A stretch of DNA of 64,000 nt. It comes from Enterobacteriaceae endosymbiont of Donacia cinerea. Lineage in GTDB: Bacteria > Pseudomonadota > Gammaproteobacteria > Enterobacterales > Enterobacteriaceae. The translations under genes and the position numbers were made by a program. Where the stretch lies: the NCBI RefSeq assembly GCF_012569925.1, contig NZ_CP046204.1, positions 188,314 to 252,313 on the forward strand, in the 5' to 3' direction. The notes beneath the pieces were generated by a model that saw only the letters and a list, made by a program, of their open reading frames with translations, had not been told where the DNA came from and did no database searches. How positions within the stretch are numbered: the stretch's first letter is position 1; each line of letters opens with the position of its first letter. This document shows positions 29,534-38,474 of this stretch, one piece after another.

Positions 29534-31453
29534 ATGAACCATTTAAATCAATATAATGCTGATTCTATAGAAGTTTTAGAAGGATTAGATCCTGTAAAAC
29601 GCCGACCTGGGATGTATACTGATCTTACTAGACCTAATCATTTAGCTCAAGAAGTAATAGATAATAGTGTAGATGAAGCATTAGCAGGTTATGCAAAAAA
29701 TATTTTTGTTACTTTATATAAAGACCAATCATTAGAAGTTATTGATGATGGCAGAGGAATGCCTATTGATATACATTCTCAAGAGGGGATTCCTGCTATT
29801 GAACTTATTTTATGTCGTTTACATGCTGGAGGAAAGTTTTCTAATAAAAATTATAATTTTTCTGGAGGATTACATGGTGTAGGTATTTCCGTTGTAAATG
29901 CTTTATCTAAAAGATTAGAAGTTAGTATTTTTCATAAAAAAAAAATTTATACAATAATTTTTGAAAATGGATATAAAATACAAAACTTAAATTTTTATGA
30001 AAATATAAATAGTCAAAAAAATGGAACAAAAATTAGATTTTGGCCAAATGAAAAATTTTTTGAACATCATACTTTTTTAGTTTCTAGTTTAATTAATTTA
30101 TTAAAAGCAAAAGCAGTTTTATGTTCGAATTTAACAGTATATTTTACTAATAAAAATAATAAAGATAATTATTGCTGGAATTATAAAAATGGATTATCTG
30201 AATATTTAATTAATTCATTAAAAAATATAATTACTATTCCAGTTTCACCCTTTGTAGGTAAATATTTTAATGAAACTAAACATTTAAATTGGGCATTATT
30301 TTGGAATACAAGTAATAATCATAATATTATTACTGAAAGTTATGTTAATTTAATTCCTACTACTTATGGCGGTACACATGTAAATGGATTACGTCTAGGA
30401 TTATTAGATGCAATACGTCATTTTTGTAATTTTCATAATTTATTACCTAGAAATATAAGATTATTAGGAGAAGATATTTGGAATCAATGTTCTTATGTTT
30501 TGTCTATTAAAATTCAAGATCCTCAATTTACAGGACAAACAAAAGAACGTTTATCTTCTAGACAATGTACTGTATTTGTTGCAAACATAGTGAGAGATGC
30601 TTTTATTATATGGTTAAATCAAAATTTTAAAATAAGTACAGTTTTAGTTGATATTTTTATTACAAATGCTCAAAAACGTATTAGAGAATCTAAAAAATTT
30701 ATAAAAAAAAAAAATTATAATACAAATTCAATTTTACCTAGCAAATTATCTGATTGTATTATTCATGACAAAAAAAAAACAGAACTTTTTCTAGTAGAAG
30801 GTGATTCTGCAGGAGGATCAGCAAAACAGGCAAGAAATAAAAATTTTCAAGCTGTTATGCCATTAAAAGGAAAAATTTTAAATACATGGGAAATAAATTC
30901 TGAAGAAATTTTATCTTCACAAGAAATATATGATATTTCTTTAGCAATAGGAATTTATCCTAATAATGAAGATTTAAAAAAATTAAGATATAACAAAATT
31001 TGTATTCTTGCAGATGCTGACTCAGATGGATTACATATTGCTACTTTATTATGTGCTTTATTTATAAAACATTTTTTACCATTAGTAAAAAAAGGACATA
31101 TTTATGTTGCAATGCCCCCTTTATATCGTATAGATATAGGGAAAAAAACTTTTTATGCTTTAGATGAAAATGAAAAAAGCAAAATTTTAAAACAAAATAA
31201 TAGTAAAAATAATAATAAACAAACAAATGTACAAAGATTTAAAGGATTAGGTGAAATGAATCCCACACAATTAAGAGAAACAACTTTTAATCCCATTAGT
31301 CGCCGATTAATACAATTAATAATAAATAATACTGAAAAAGAAATAAAAAAAACATTTTCTATTATGGATATGTTATTAGCAAAAAAAAGAGCAGAAGATC
31401 GTCGTAAATGGTTACAAAAAAAAGGTGATATTACAACAATAATAAATATTTAA
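29534..31453 (+). CDS. parE: DNA topoisomerase IV subunit B
   Basis: ParE is the ATPase subunit of topoisomerase IV, which decatenates daughter chromosomes. It has 639 residues (630 in E. coli). The GHKL ATPase has EVIDNSVDEALAGYAKNI, DDGRGMPIDIHSQEGIPAIE and SGGLHGVGISVVNALSKR. The TOPRIM domain has VEGDSAGGSAKQARNKNFQA and LADADSDGLHIATLL. Length and sequence (YNADSIEVLEGLDPVKRRPG) match ParE; GyrB would be about 800 residues with an insertion absent here. A 12-A run lies at 30703-30714. parC is not in this window. Confidence 0.96.
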   Translation: MNHLNQYNADSIEVLEGLDPVKRRPGMYTDLTRPNHLAQEVIDNSVDEALAGYAKNIFVTLYKDQSLEVIDDGRGMPIDIHSQEGIPAIELILCRLHAGGKFSNKNYNFSGGLHGVGISVVNALSKRLEVSIFHKKKIYTIIFENGYKIQNLNFYENINSQKNGTKIRFWPNEKFFEHHTFLVSSLINLLKAKAVLCSNLTVYFTNKNNKDNYCWNYKNGLSEYLINSLKNIITIPVSPFVGKYFNETKHLNWALFWNTSNNHNIITESYVNLIPTTYGGTHVNGLRLGLLDAIRHFCNFHNLLPRNIRLLGEDIWNQCSYVLSIKIQDPQFTGQTKERLSSRQCTVFVANIVRDAFIIWLNQNFKISTVLVDIFITNAQKRIRESKKFIKKKNYNTNSILPSKLSDCIIHDKKKTELFLVEGDSAGGSAKQARNKNFQAVMPLKGKILNTWEINSEEILSSQEIYDISLAIGIYPNNEDLKKLRYNKICILADADSDGLHIATLLCALFIKHFLPLVKKGHIYVAMPPLYRIDIGKKTFYALDENEKSKILKQNNSKNNNKQTNVQRFKGLGEMNPTQLRETTFNPISRRLIQLIINNTEKEIKKTFSIMDMLLAKKRAEDRRKWLQKKGDITTIINI

Positions 31454-31461
31454 TAAAAAAT

Positions 31462-31491
31462 ATTTATAAAATTATAAATAATATTTTTTTT
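31462..31491 (+). terminator. Possible terminator after parE
   Basis: ATTTATA / TATAAAT forms a 7-bp stem with a 4-base loop 9 bp after the parE stop, followed closely by a run of eight T residues. The stem lacks G/C pairs. Confidence 0.35.
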
Positions 31492-31575
31492 AAAAAATTA
31501 ATTACAAAAGTAAAATAAATAAATAAAATTCAATTATATATTATTTAATTTTTATTAAAATAAGGAATAATAACC

Positions 31576-34239
31576 ATGTCAGATAATTATATATTTTATA
31601 ATGACGTGGATCCAATTGAAACAAGTGATTGGATACAATCAATAGATTCTGTAATAGAAGAAGAAGGAATTGAAAGAGCTAAATTTTTATTAAAAAAAAC
31701 TATAACACATCTTAATAATAAAGGAATTATTTTTAATATACATGATAACAATTACGTAAATTCTATTTCTAGAGAAAAAGATAATATATATCCTGGAAAT
31801 TTAATTTTAGAAGAAAAAATAAGATCTTTTATTAGATGGAATGCAATAATGATTGTTTTAAGAGCTTCTAAAAAAAATCTAGATTTAGGTGGTCATATTT
31901 CTTCTTATCAATCATCTTCATATATTTATGAAGTTTGTTTTAATCATTTTTTTAAAGCATATAATAATAAAGATAATGGAGATATTATTTATTTCCAAGG
32001 ACATATATCACCTGGAATATATGCTAGATCATTTTTAGAAGGACGTATAAATCCTAGTTATTTAAATAATTTTCGTCAAGAAGTATTTGGTAAAGGTTTA
32101 TCATCATATCCACATCCTAAACTTATGCCTAATTTTTGGCAATTTCCTACTGTATCTATGGGATTAGGAGCAATATCTGCAATATATCAAGCAAAATTTA
32201 TTAAATATTTAGAAAATAGAGAATTACAAAAAAAAACAAATAGAAAAATTTTTGCATTTTTAGGTGATGGAGAAATGGATGAACCAGAATCTAAAGGAGT
32301 TTTAAATATAGCTTCAAGAGAAAAACTTAATAATTTAATTTTTGTAATAAATTGTAATTTACAAAGATTAGATGGACCTGTATATGGAAATGGTAAAATT
32401 ATTAATGAATTATCAAGTCTTTTTAAAGGAGCCGGATGGGAAGTTATTAAAGTTATTTGGGGAGATACTTGGGAAAATTTATTATATAAAGATAAAACTG
32501 GTAAATTAATTCAATTAATGAATAATACTTTAGATGGAGATTTTCAAAATTTTAATTCTAAAAATGGATCTTATATTAGAAAAAATTTCTTTGGAAAGTT
32601 TCCAGAAACATTAAAACTTGTTGAAAATTTAACTGATAGAGAAATAGAACTGTTAAATTATGGAGGTCATGATCCTAAAAAAATTTATACAGCTTTTAAA
32701 AAAGCTTACAAAATTAAAAATAAACCTATAGTAATATTATTTCATACAATAAAAGGTTTTGGTTTAGGTAAAATAGCTGAAAGCAAAAATATTGCCCATC
32801 AAATTAAAAAAATCGATATTAATACAATTAAATATATACGTAATAATTTACATATTCCTATAAATGATGAAGATTTACATAAATTACCTTATATTTCTTT
32901 TAAAAAAAATTCTTTAGAATATCAATATTTACATAAACAACGTAAAAAATTAGGAGGATATATTCCATTCCGAAGAATTAATTTTACGGAGAAATTAATT
33001 CTACCTAAATTAGAAGATTTTAAAATTCTATTTAAAAAACAAAATAAAATATCTACAACAATTGCATTTGTACGTATATTAAATATTTTACTTAGAAATA
33101 AAAATATTAATACTAGAATAGTACCAATTATAGCTGATGAAGCTCGTACATTTGGAATGGAAGGTTTATTTAGACAAATAGGAATATATAATTCAAATGG
33201 ATTACAATACACTCCTCAAGATAAATCATTATTAACATACTATAAAGAAGATATTAAAGGACAAATTTTACAAGAAGGTATTAATGAATCTGGGGCTTTT
33301 GCATCATGGTTAGCAGCTGCGACTTCTTATTCAACAAATAATTTACCCATGATCCCATTTTATATTTATTATTCCATTTTTGGTTTTCAGAGAATTGGTG
33401 ATTTTTGTTGGGCAGCAGGAGATCAACAAGCAAGAGGATTTTTAATTGGAGCTACTTCTGGACGTACTACCTTAAATGGAGAAGGATTACAACATGAAGA
33501 TGGACATAGTCATATTCATGCTTTAACAATACCTAATTGTATCTCATATGATCCTACATATGCATATGAATTAGCAGTTATTATACATGATGGGTTAAAA
33601 AGAATGTATGGAAAACAAGAAAATATATATTATTATATAACTACTATGAATGAATACTATAATATGCCTGCAATGAATTTAGCATCTAAATATGGTATTT
33701 GTAAAGGAATATATAAAATTTTTTCAGTTAAAAATAATCTCAAAAAAACACATATACAATTATTAGGTTCAGGATCAATATTAAGAAATATGATTAAAGC
33801 TGCACATATATTACATAATGAATATGATATCAATTCAGATATTTTTAGTGTCACTTCTTTTACTGAAATTGCTAGAGAAGGACAAGATTGTGATCACTGG
33901 AATTTATTACATCCTTCTGAAAAACGTCGTATTCCTTATATTACAAGTATAATGAAAAATTATCCAACAGTAGCAGCTACAGATTATATGAAAATTTTTG
34001 CTGAGCAAATTCGTAAATATATACCCACAAATCATTATTTTGTATTAGGAACTGATGGTTATGGTAGATCTGATAGTCGTAAAAATTTACGTGATTTTTT
34101 TGAAATTAATGAATTATACGTAGTACTTGCTGTATTAAATATATTTTTAGATTTAAATTTAATTAGTATAAAAAAAGTTTTACATTTTATCAAAAAATAT
34201 AACATTAATATAAATAAAAATAATCCTAGAATTTCATAG
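31576..34239 (+). CDS. aceE: Pyruvate dehydrogenase E1 component
   Basis: AceE decarboxylates pyruvate with ThDP and acetylates the lipoyl group of AceF. Its 887 residues equal the E. coli length. It begins with the family's DVDPIETSDWIQSIDSV segment; the ThDP motif is LGDGEMDEPESKGVLNIA, and GLQHEDGHSHIHALTIPNC is intact near residue 640. A good ribosome site AAGGA precedes the ATG. It heads aceE-aceF-lpd; the regulator gene pdhR, upstream in E. coli, is absent, and only 122 bp separate it from parE. Confidence 0.98.
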   Translation: MSDNYIFYNDVDPIETSDWIQSIDSVIEEEGIERAKFLLKKTITHLNNKGIIFNIHDNNYVNSISREKDNIYPGNLILEEKIRSFIRWNAIMIVLRASKKNLDLGGHISSYQSSSYIYEVCFNHFFKAYNNKDNGDIIYFQGHISPGIYARSFLEGRINPSYLNNFRQEVFGKGLSSYPHPKLMPNFWQFPTVSMGLGAISAIYQAKFIKYLENRELQKKTNRKIFAFLGDGEMDEPESKGVLNIASREKLNNLIFVINCNLQRLDGPVYGNGKIINELSSLFKGAGWEVIKVIWGDTWENLLYKDKTGKLIQLMNNTLDGDFQNFNSKNGSYIRKNFFGKFPETLKLVENLTDREIELLNYGGHDPKKIYTAFKKAYKIKNKPIVILFHTIKGFGLGKIAESKNIAHQIKKIDINTIKYIRNNLHIPINDEDLHKLPYISFKKNSLEYQYLHKQRKKLGGYIPFRRINFTEKLILPKLEDFKILFKKQNKISTTIAFVRILNILLRNKNINTRIVPIIADEARTFGMEGLFRQIGIYNSNGLQYTPQDKSLLTYYKEDIKGQILQEGINESGAFASWLAAATSYSTNNLPMIPFYIYYSIFGFQRIGDFCWAAGDQQARGFLIGATSGRTTLNGEGLQHEDGHSHIHALTIPNCISYDPTYAYELAVIIHDGLKRMYGKQENIYYYITTMNEYYNMPAMNLASKYGICKGIYKIFSVKNNLKKTHIQLLGSGSILRNMIKAAHILHNEYDINSDIFSVTSFTEIAREGQDCDHWNLLHPSEKRRIPYITSIMKNYPTVAATDYMKIFAEQIRKYIPTNHYFVLGTDGYGRSDSRKNLRDFFEINELYVVLAVLNIFLDLNLISIKKVLHFIKKYNININKNNPRIS

Positions 34240-34252
34240 AAAAAGAGATAAT

Positions 34253-35725
34253 ATGTATAAAAAAATAATACTTCCTGATACAGGAATAGAGGAGATGAAA
34301 ATTACTGATATTTTAGTAAAAGAGGGAGAAGAAATTTTAAAAGAACAACCTATTATTACAGTAGAAAGTGATAAAACATCTATGGAAATACCTTCTAACC
34401 AAAAAGGTATAATCAAAAAAATTTTAGTATCTATAGGAAATAAAATCTATAAAGGAGATATAATTCTAGAAATATTAAATAATGAAAAAAATAATTCAAT
34501 TAAAAATTCTAAAAAAATATTAGAACAAGATCAAATAAAATTAAAGGAATTATTAATTCCTAATATAGGAAGTCAAAAAATGAAAGTTTCTAGTATTTTA
34601 GTAGAAGAAAACCATATAATTAAGAAAAATCAATCATTAATAATAATTAATAATATTAGTAATATTTTTGAAATAGCTTCTTTATATGAAGGGATAGTTA
34701 AAAAAATTAATGTAAAAATAAATGATAGTGTATACACTAACAGTATTTTTATGTATATTTCATCAACAAAACAAAAAGATTATAAAATAAATACATTTAT
34801 TAAAAATAATAATTTTAAAAAAAATAATATTTTAAATATTAATAATAATATACATGCTTCACCTATTATACGGAAAATGGCAAGAAAATTAAATATTAAT
34901 TTAGAAAATATAAAAGCAAGTGGTTTAAAAAATAGAATTACTAAAGAAGATTTATTAAAATATAATAAAAATAATTTACAAAATAATAATTTTAAAAACT
35001 TTTCATCAATTTATAAAAAATTTGGTTCTTGTGAAAAAATTATTTTAAATAATATACAAAAAATTTCTAGTAAAAATTTATCCAATAATTGGAAAAATAT
35101 TCCTCATGTTACTCAACATATTGAAACTGATATCACAGAATTAGAAAAATTTAGAGTTAAAAAAAATAATGAGTTTTATAAAAAACAAAAAAATATAAAG
35201 CTAACTTTATTAAGTTTTTTAATTAAAATATGTGCACATGCTTTACAAAAATATCCTAATTTTAATGCTTCTTTATCTGATTCTAATGAAAATTTAATAA
35301 TAAAAAAATATTTTAACATTGGTATAGCTATTAATACAAAAAAAGGTTTATTTGTTCCTGTAATATTTGATGTTTTAAATAAAAATATTCATAACTTATC
35401 TGAAATATTACATAATTTAGTAAATAAAGCAAAAAATAATAAATTACATCCTCTTGATATGCAAGGAGGTTGTTTTACAATATCTAATTTAGGACAATTT
35501 AAAGGTAGTTTTTTTACACCGATAATTAATGCTCCAGAAGTAGCAATTTTGGGTATATCTCAAGCAAATATTAAACCAATATGGGAAAATAATAAATTTA
35601 TACCAAAACTTATGTTACCATTATCATTATCTTACGATCATAGAGTAATTAATGGTGTTGAAGCTATTAATTTTTTAAATTACATATGTACTTTAATATC
35701 TGATATTAGAAATATATTAATATAA
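34253..35725 (+). CDS. aceF: Pyruvate dehydrogenase E2 (dihydrolipoyl acetyltransferase)
   Basis: AceF moves acetyl groups to CoA on swinging lipoyl arms. It has 490 residues against 630 in E. coli, which has three lipoyl domains. Two lipoyl folds are visible here. The first (1-75) has Lys41 in TVESDKTSMEIPS. The second (about 100-170, LLIPNIGSQKMKVSSILVEE) has Ser136 at the lysine position (INNISNIFEIAS), so it cannot be lipoylated. The subunit-binding domain is intact (ASPIIRKMARKL ... ASGLKNRITKEDLLKY, about 201-240). The catalytic domain ends with LSYDHRVINGVEAINFL. It starts 13 bp after aceE. Confidence 0.96.
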   Translation: MYKKIILPDTGIEEMKITDILVKEGEEILKEQPIITVESDKTSMEIPSNQKGIIKKILVSIGNKIYKGDIILEILNNEKNNSIKNSKKILEQDQIKLKELLIPNIGSQKMKVSSILVEENHIIKKNQSLIIINNISNIFEIASLYEGIVKKINVKINDSVYTNSIFMYISSTKQKDYKINTFIKNNNFKKNNILNINNNIHASPIIRKMARKLNINLENIKASGLKNRITKEDLLKYNKNNLQNNNFKNFSSIYKKFGSCEKIILNNIQKISSKNLSNNWKNIPHVTQHIETDITELEKFRVKKNNEFYKKQKNIKLTLLSFLIKICAHALQKYPNFNASLSDSNENLIIKKYFNIGIAINTKKGLFVPVIFDVLNKNIHNLSEILHNLVNKAKNNKLHPLDMQGGCFTISNLGQFKGSFFTPIINAPEVAILGISQANIKPIWENNKFIPKLMLPLSLSYDHRVINGVEAINFLNYICTLISDIRNILI

Positions 35726-35781
35726 TTTTTTTAGATTAAAATCTAATTTTATTAATATTTATATTAAATAGAGGTTAATTT

Positions 35782-37194
35782 ATGAAAAATATAATAAAAA
35801 CTCAAGTTGTTGTAATAGGAGGAGGTCCTGCAGGATATTCTGCAGCTTTTCGTTGTAGTGATTTAGGTTTAAAAACCATAATAGTAGAAAATTATGAAAA
35901 TTTAGGAGGAGTGTGTTTAAATGTTGGTTGTATACCATCTAAAACGTTATTACACATAGCAAAAATTATTAAAGAAAATGAAAATCTTTTTCATCAAGGA
36001 ATATTTGATAGTAAACCGAAAATTAATGTTAATAATATTATTAAATTTAAACAAAATATTATTAATAAATTAACTAATGGTTTAAATTTTCTTGCAAAAA
36101 AACGTAACGTAGATGTTATAAATGGTCTTAGTTTTTTTGAAACAGAAAATTGTTTAAATGTTATTAATAAAAATAAAATTCAAATTATTTTTGAAAATGC
36201 AATTATTGCTACTGGTTCACGTCCTATTAAATTACCATTTATTCCTTATGAAGATAATAGAATTTGGAACTCTACAGATGCATTATTTTTAAAAAAAATT
36301 CCTAAAAAAATGATGATTTTAGGAAGTGGTATTATTGGTTTAGAAATGGCAACAATATATCAATCTTTTGGTTCTAAAATAGATATAGTTGATATTTCAA
36401 ATAATTTTTTATCAGAAGTTGATGATGATATTATTAATGTTTATAAAAAAAATATTAAAAATAAATTTAATTTTATACTAGGAACAAAAGTTTTATCAAT
36501 AGATAATAATCAAGAATTATTACAAGTACATATGACAAGTGATAATAATCAATCCATATATTCTAAAGAATATAATAATATTCTTATAGCTATCGGTAGA
36601 AAACCTAATGCTAATTATATTAATAAAAAATTTAATAAAATTTTAATTAATAATTTTGGTTTTATTAATGTAGATAGTCAGATGAGAACTAATATTCCTA
36701 ATATATTTGCCATAGGAGATGTTACTGGAAATCCTATGCTTGCACATAAAGGTATTCATGAAGGACATTTAGCTGCAGAAGTTATTGCTGGAAAAAATCA
36801 TTATTTTGTTCCTAAAATTATTCCATCTATAGCTTACACTAATCCAGAAATAGCTTGGGTAGGAATAACAGAAAAAGATGCTAAAAAAGAAAATATAAAA
36901 TATAAAACTTCTTCTTTTTCCTGGAATTCATTAGGAAGAGCAGTTTCTTCTAATGAAGAAGATGGATTAACTAAATTAATTATAGAAAAAGATTCTAATA
37001 GAATTATAGGAGGTAGTATAATTGGTTATAATGCAGGTGAATTATTAGGAGAAATAAGTTTAGCTATTGAAATGGGATGTGATATAGAAGATATTGCATT
37101 AACTATTCATGCACATCCAACTTTCTATGAATCTATTGGTATAGCTGCAGAAATATATACAGGATCAGCAACAGATATTATGAATAATAAATAA
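35782..37194 (+). CDS. lpd: Dihydrolipoyl dehydrogenase (E3)
   Basis: Lpd reoxidises dihydrolipoyl groups and passes electrons to NAD+. It serves both pyruvate and 2-oxoglutarate dehydrogenase. It has 470 residues (474 in E. coli). The FAD motif VVIGGGPAGYSAAFRCSDLG, redox disulfide GGVCLNVGCIPSKTL, the NAD motif LGSGIIGLEMATIYQSFG and the catalytic His-Glu segment TIHAHPTFYESIG are all present. It follows aceF after 56 bp, the usual order. Confidence 0.98.
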   Translation: MKNIIKTQVVVIGGGPAGYSAAFRCSDLGLKTIIVENYENLGGVCLNVGCIPSKTLLHIAKIIKENENLFHQGIFDSKPKINVNNIIKFKQNIINKLTNGLNFLAKKRNVDVINGLSFFETENCLNVINKNKIQIIFENAIIATGSRPIKLPFIPYEDNRIWNSTDALFLKKIPKKMMILGSGIIGLEMATIYQSFGSKIDIVDISNNFLSEVDDDIINVYKKNIKNKFNFILGTKVLSIDNNQELLQVHMTSDNNQSIYSKEYNNILIAIGRKPNANYINKKFNKILINNFGFINVDSQMRTNIPNIFAIGDVTGNPMLAHKGIHEGHLAAEVIAGKNHYFVPKIIPSIAYTNPEIAWVGITEKDAKKENIKYKTSSFSWNSLGRAVSSNEEDGLTKLIIEKDSNRIIGGSIIGYNAGELLGEISLAIEMGCDIEDIALTIHAHPTFYESIGIAAEIYTGSATDIMNNK

Positions 37195-37238
37195 TTTTTT
37201 ATAAAAAGAAATATACTTATATTATAAAATTTTATATC

Positions 37239-37268
37239 AAAAAATATTTATTTTAATAAATATTTTTT
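37239..37268. terminator. Bidirectional terminator between lpd and dapE
   Basis: AAAAAATATTTATT and its exact complement AATAAATATTTTTT flank a 2-base centre between two convergent genes, giving a run of A before and T after the stem on both strands. The position is right for a shared terminator, although the stem is pure A/T. Confidence 0.6.
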
Positions 37269-37292
37269 AAATATGAATTAATTTTCATAATT

Positions 37293-38450
37293 TTAAGAAA
37301 GAAAAATTTCTTTTATTATTTGATAATATATTTTATATAAAATATATAAATCATTTATCTTAACACATTCATTAATTTTATGAATACTTGAATTTATTAA
37401 ACCTAATTCAACAATCTGTGCATTTGTTTTTATTATAAAACGTCCATCAGAAGTACCTCCATCATTAATTAATGATGGATATATATTATTAATTGAATAA
37501 ATACTTTTTTTTACTATTTCTACTAAATTTTTTTCTCTCATATAATTTTTATTAATACTTAAAAAAGGTAAACCAGATAATTGCCATGTAAGTTTATAAT
37601 TAATAATATATTTTTTTATAATATTGTTTAAAATCTGTAATATATTTTTATAACATATTTCATTATTAAAACGAAAATTTATATAAATAATAATATTTCC
37701 TGGTATTATATTATTATTTGCTATGTCCGAATGAATTTTTGTTATTTGCATACTAGTTGCTGGAAATAGATTATTTTTTTTACTCCATTCTATTAGTAAT
37801 AATTTATTAAGTAATGGTATTACCATATGAATTGGATTTTTTGCTAAGTCATGATAAGCAACATGTCCTTGAACACCTATTATTTTTAATTGAATATTTA
37901 ATGAACCTCTTCTCCCATTTTTAATATTATCTCCAATAAATTTATTACTTGTAGGTTCTCCTAAAATACAAAAATTTAATTTTTCTTTTTTTTTTAATAA
38001 ATTATTAATAACTTGAATAGTACCATTTGTTGCTGTTCCTTCTTCATCAGAAGTAATAAGAAAAGCTATACGACCATTATAATTATGATATTTTTTAATA
38101 AATTTTTTAGCCGCAAAAATCATTGCGGCTAAGGAACCTTTCATATCACAAACACCTCTTCCATATAAAATATTATTATTTAAAATAGCTTTAAAAGGGT
38201 CAAATAACCATTTTTTAACATCTCCTGGTGGTACTACATCTGTGTGACCAGCAAAAACTAAAGTTTTAGTAATAAATTTATTATTATGAATTGCCCAAAA
38301 ATTATTTGTATCTTTAATATTCATTAATTCAATATTAAAATTTAATTTCTTTAAAATTTTTATTAAAATATTTTGACATCCGGAATCTATAGGGCTAATA
38401 GAATGGCATTCTACAAGTTTTTTAGTTAAATTAATTATTTTTTCTAACAT
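37293..38450 (-). CDS. dapE: Succinyl-diaminopimelate desuccinylase
   Basis: DapE removes succinate from N-succinyl-LL-diaminopimelate, giving LL-DAP for DapF. It is a dinuclear zinc hydrolase of family M20. It has 385 residues (375 in E. coli). Metal and catalytic residues are in FAGHTDVVPPGD, GRGVCDMKGSLAAM, TSDEEGTATNG, LGEPTS and the last His in SSIHKINECV. It lies 24 bp downstream of lon on the minus strand. Its presence means lysine is made by the succinyl route, which spends one succinyl-CoA per molecule. Confidence 0.96.
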   Translation of the reverse strand: MLEKIINLTKKLVECHSISPIDSGCQNILIKILKKLNFNIELMNIKDTNNFWAIHNNKFITKTLVFAGHTDVVPPGDVKKWLFDPFKAILNNNILYGRGVCDMKGSLAAMIFAAKKFIKKYHNYNGRIAFLITSDEEGTATNGTIQVINNLLKKKEKLNFCILGEPTSNKFIGDNIKNGRRGSLNIQLKIIGVQGHVAYHDLAKNPIHMVIPLLNKLLLIEWSKKNNLFPATSMQITKIHSDIANNNIIPGNIIIYINFRFNNEICYKNILQILNNIIKKYIINYKLTWQLSGLPFLSINKNYMREKNLVEIVKKSIYSINNIYPSLINDGGTSDGRFIIKTNAQIVELGLINSSIHKINECVKINDLYILYKIYYQIIKEIFLS

Positions 38451-38474
38451 ATAATTTTTATTTTAAATTTTATA

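Noticed and set aside
29534-31453. GyrB assignment for the type II topoisomerase subunit
   Set aside because: The length of 639 residues, the absence of the GyrB insertion, and residue-level match to ParE decide for topoisomerase IV.
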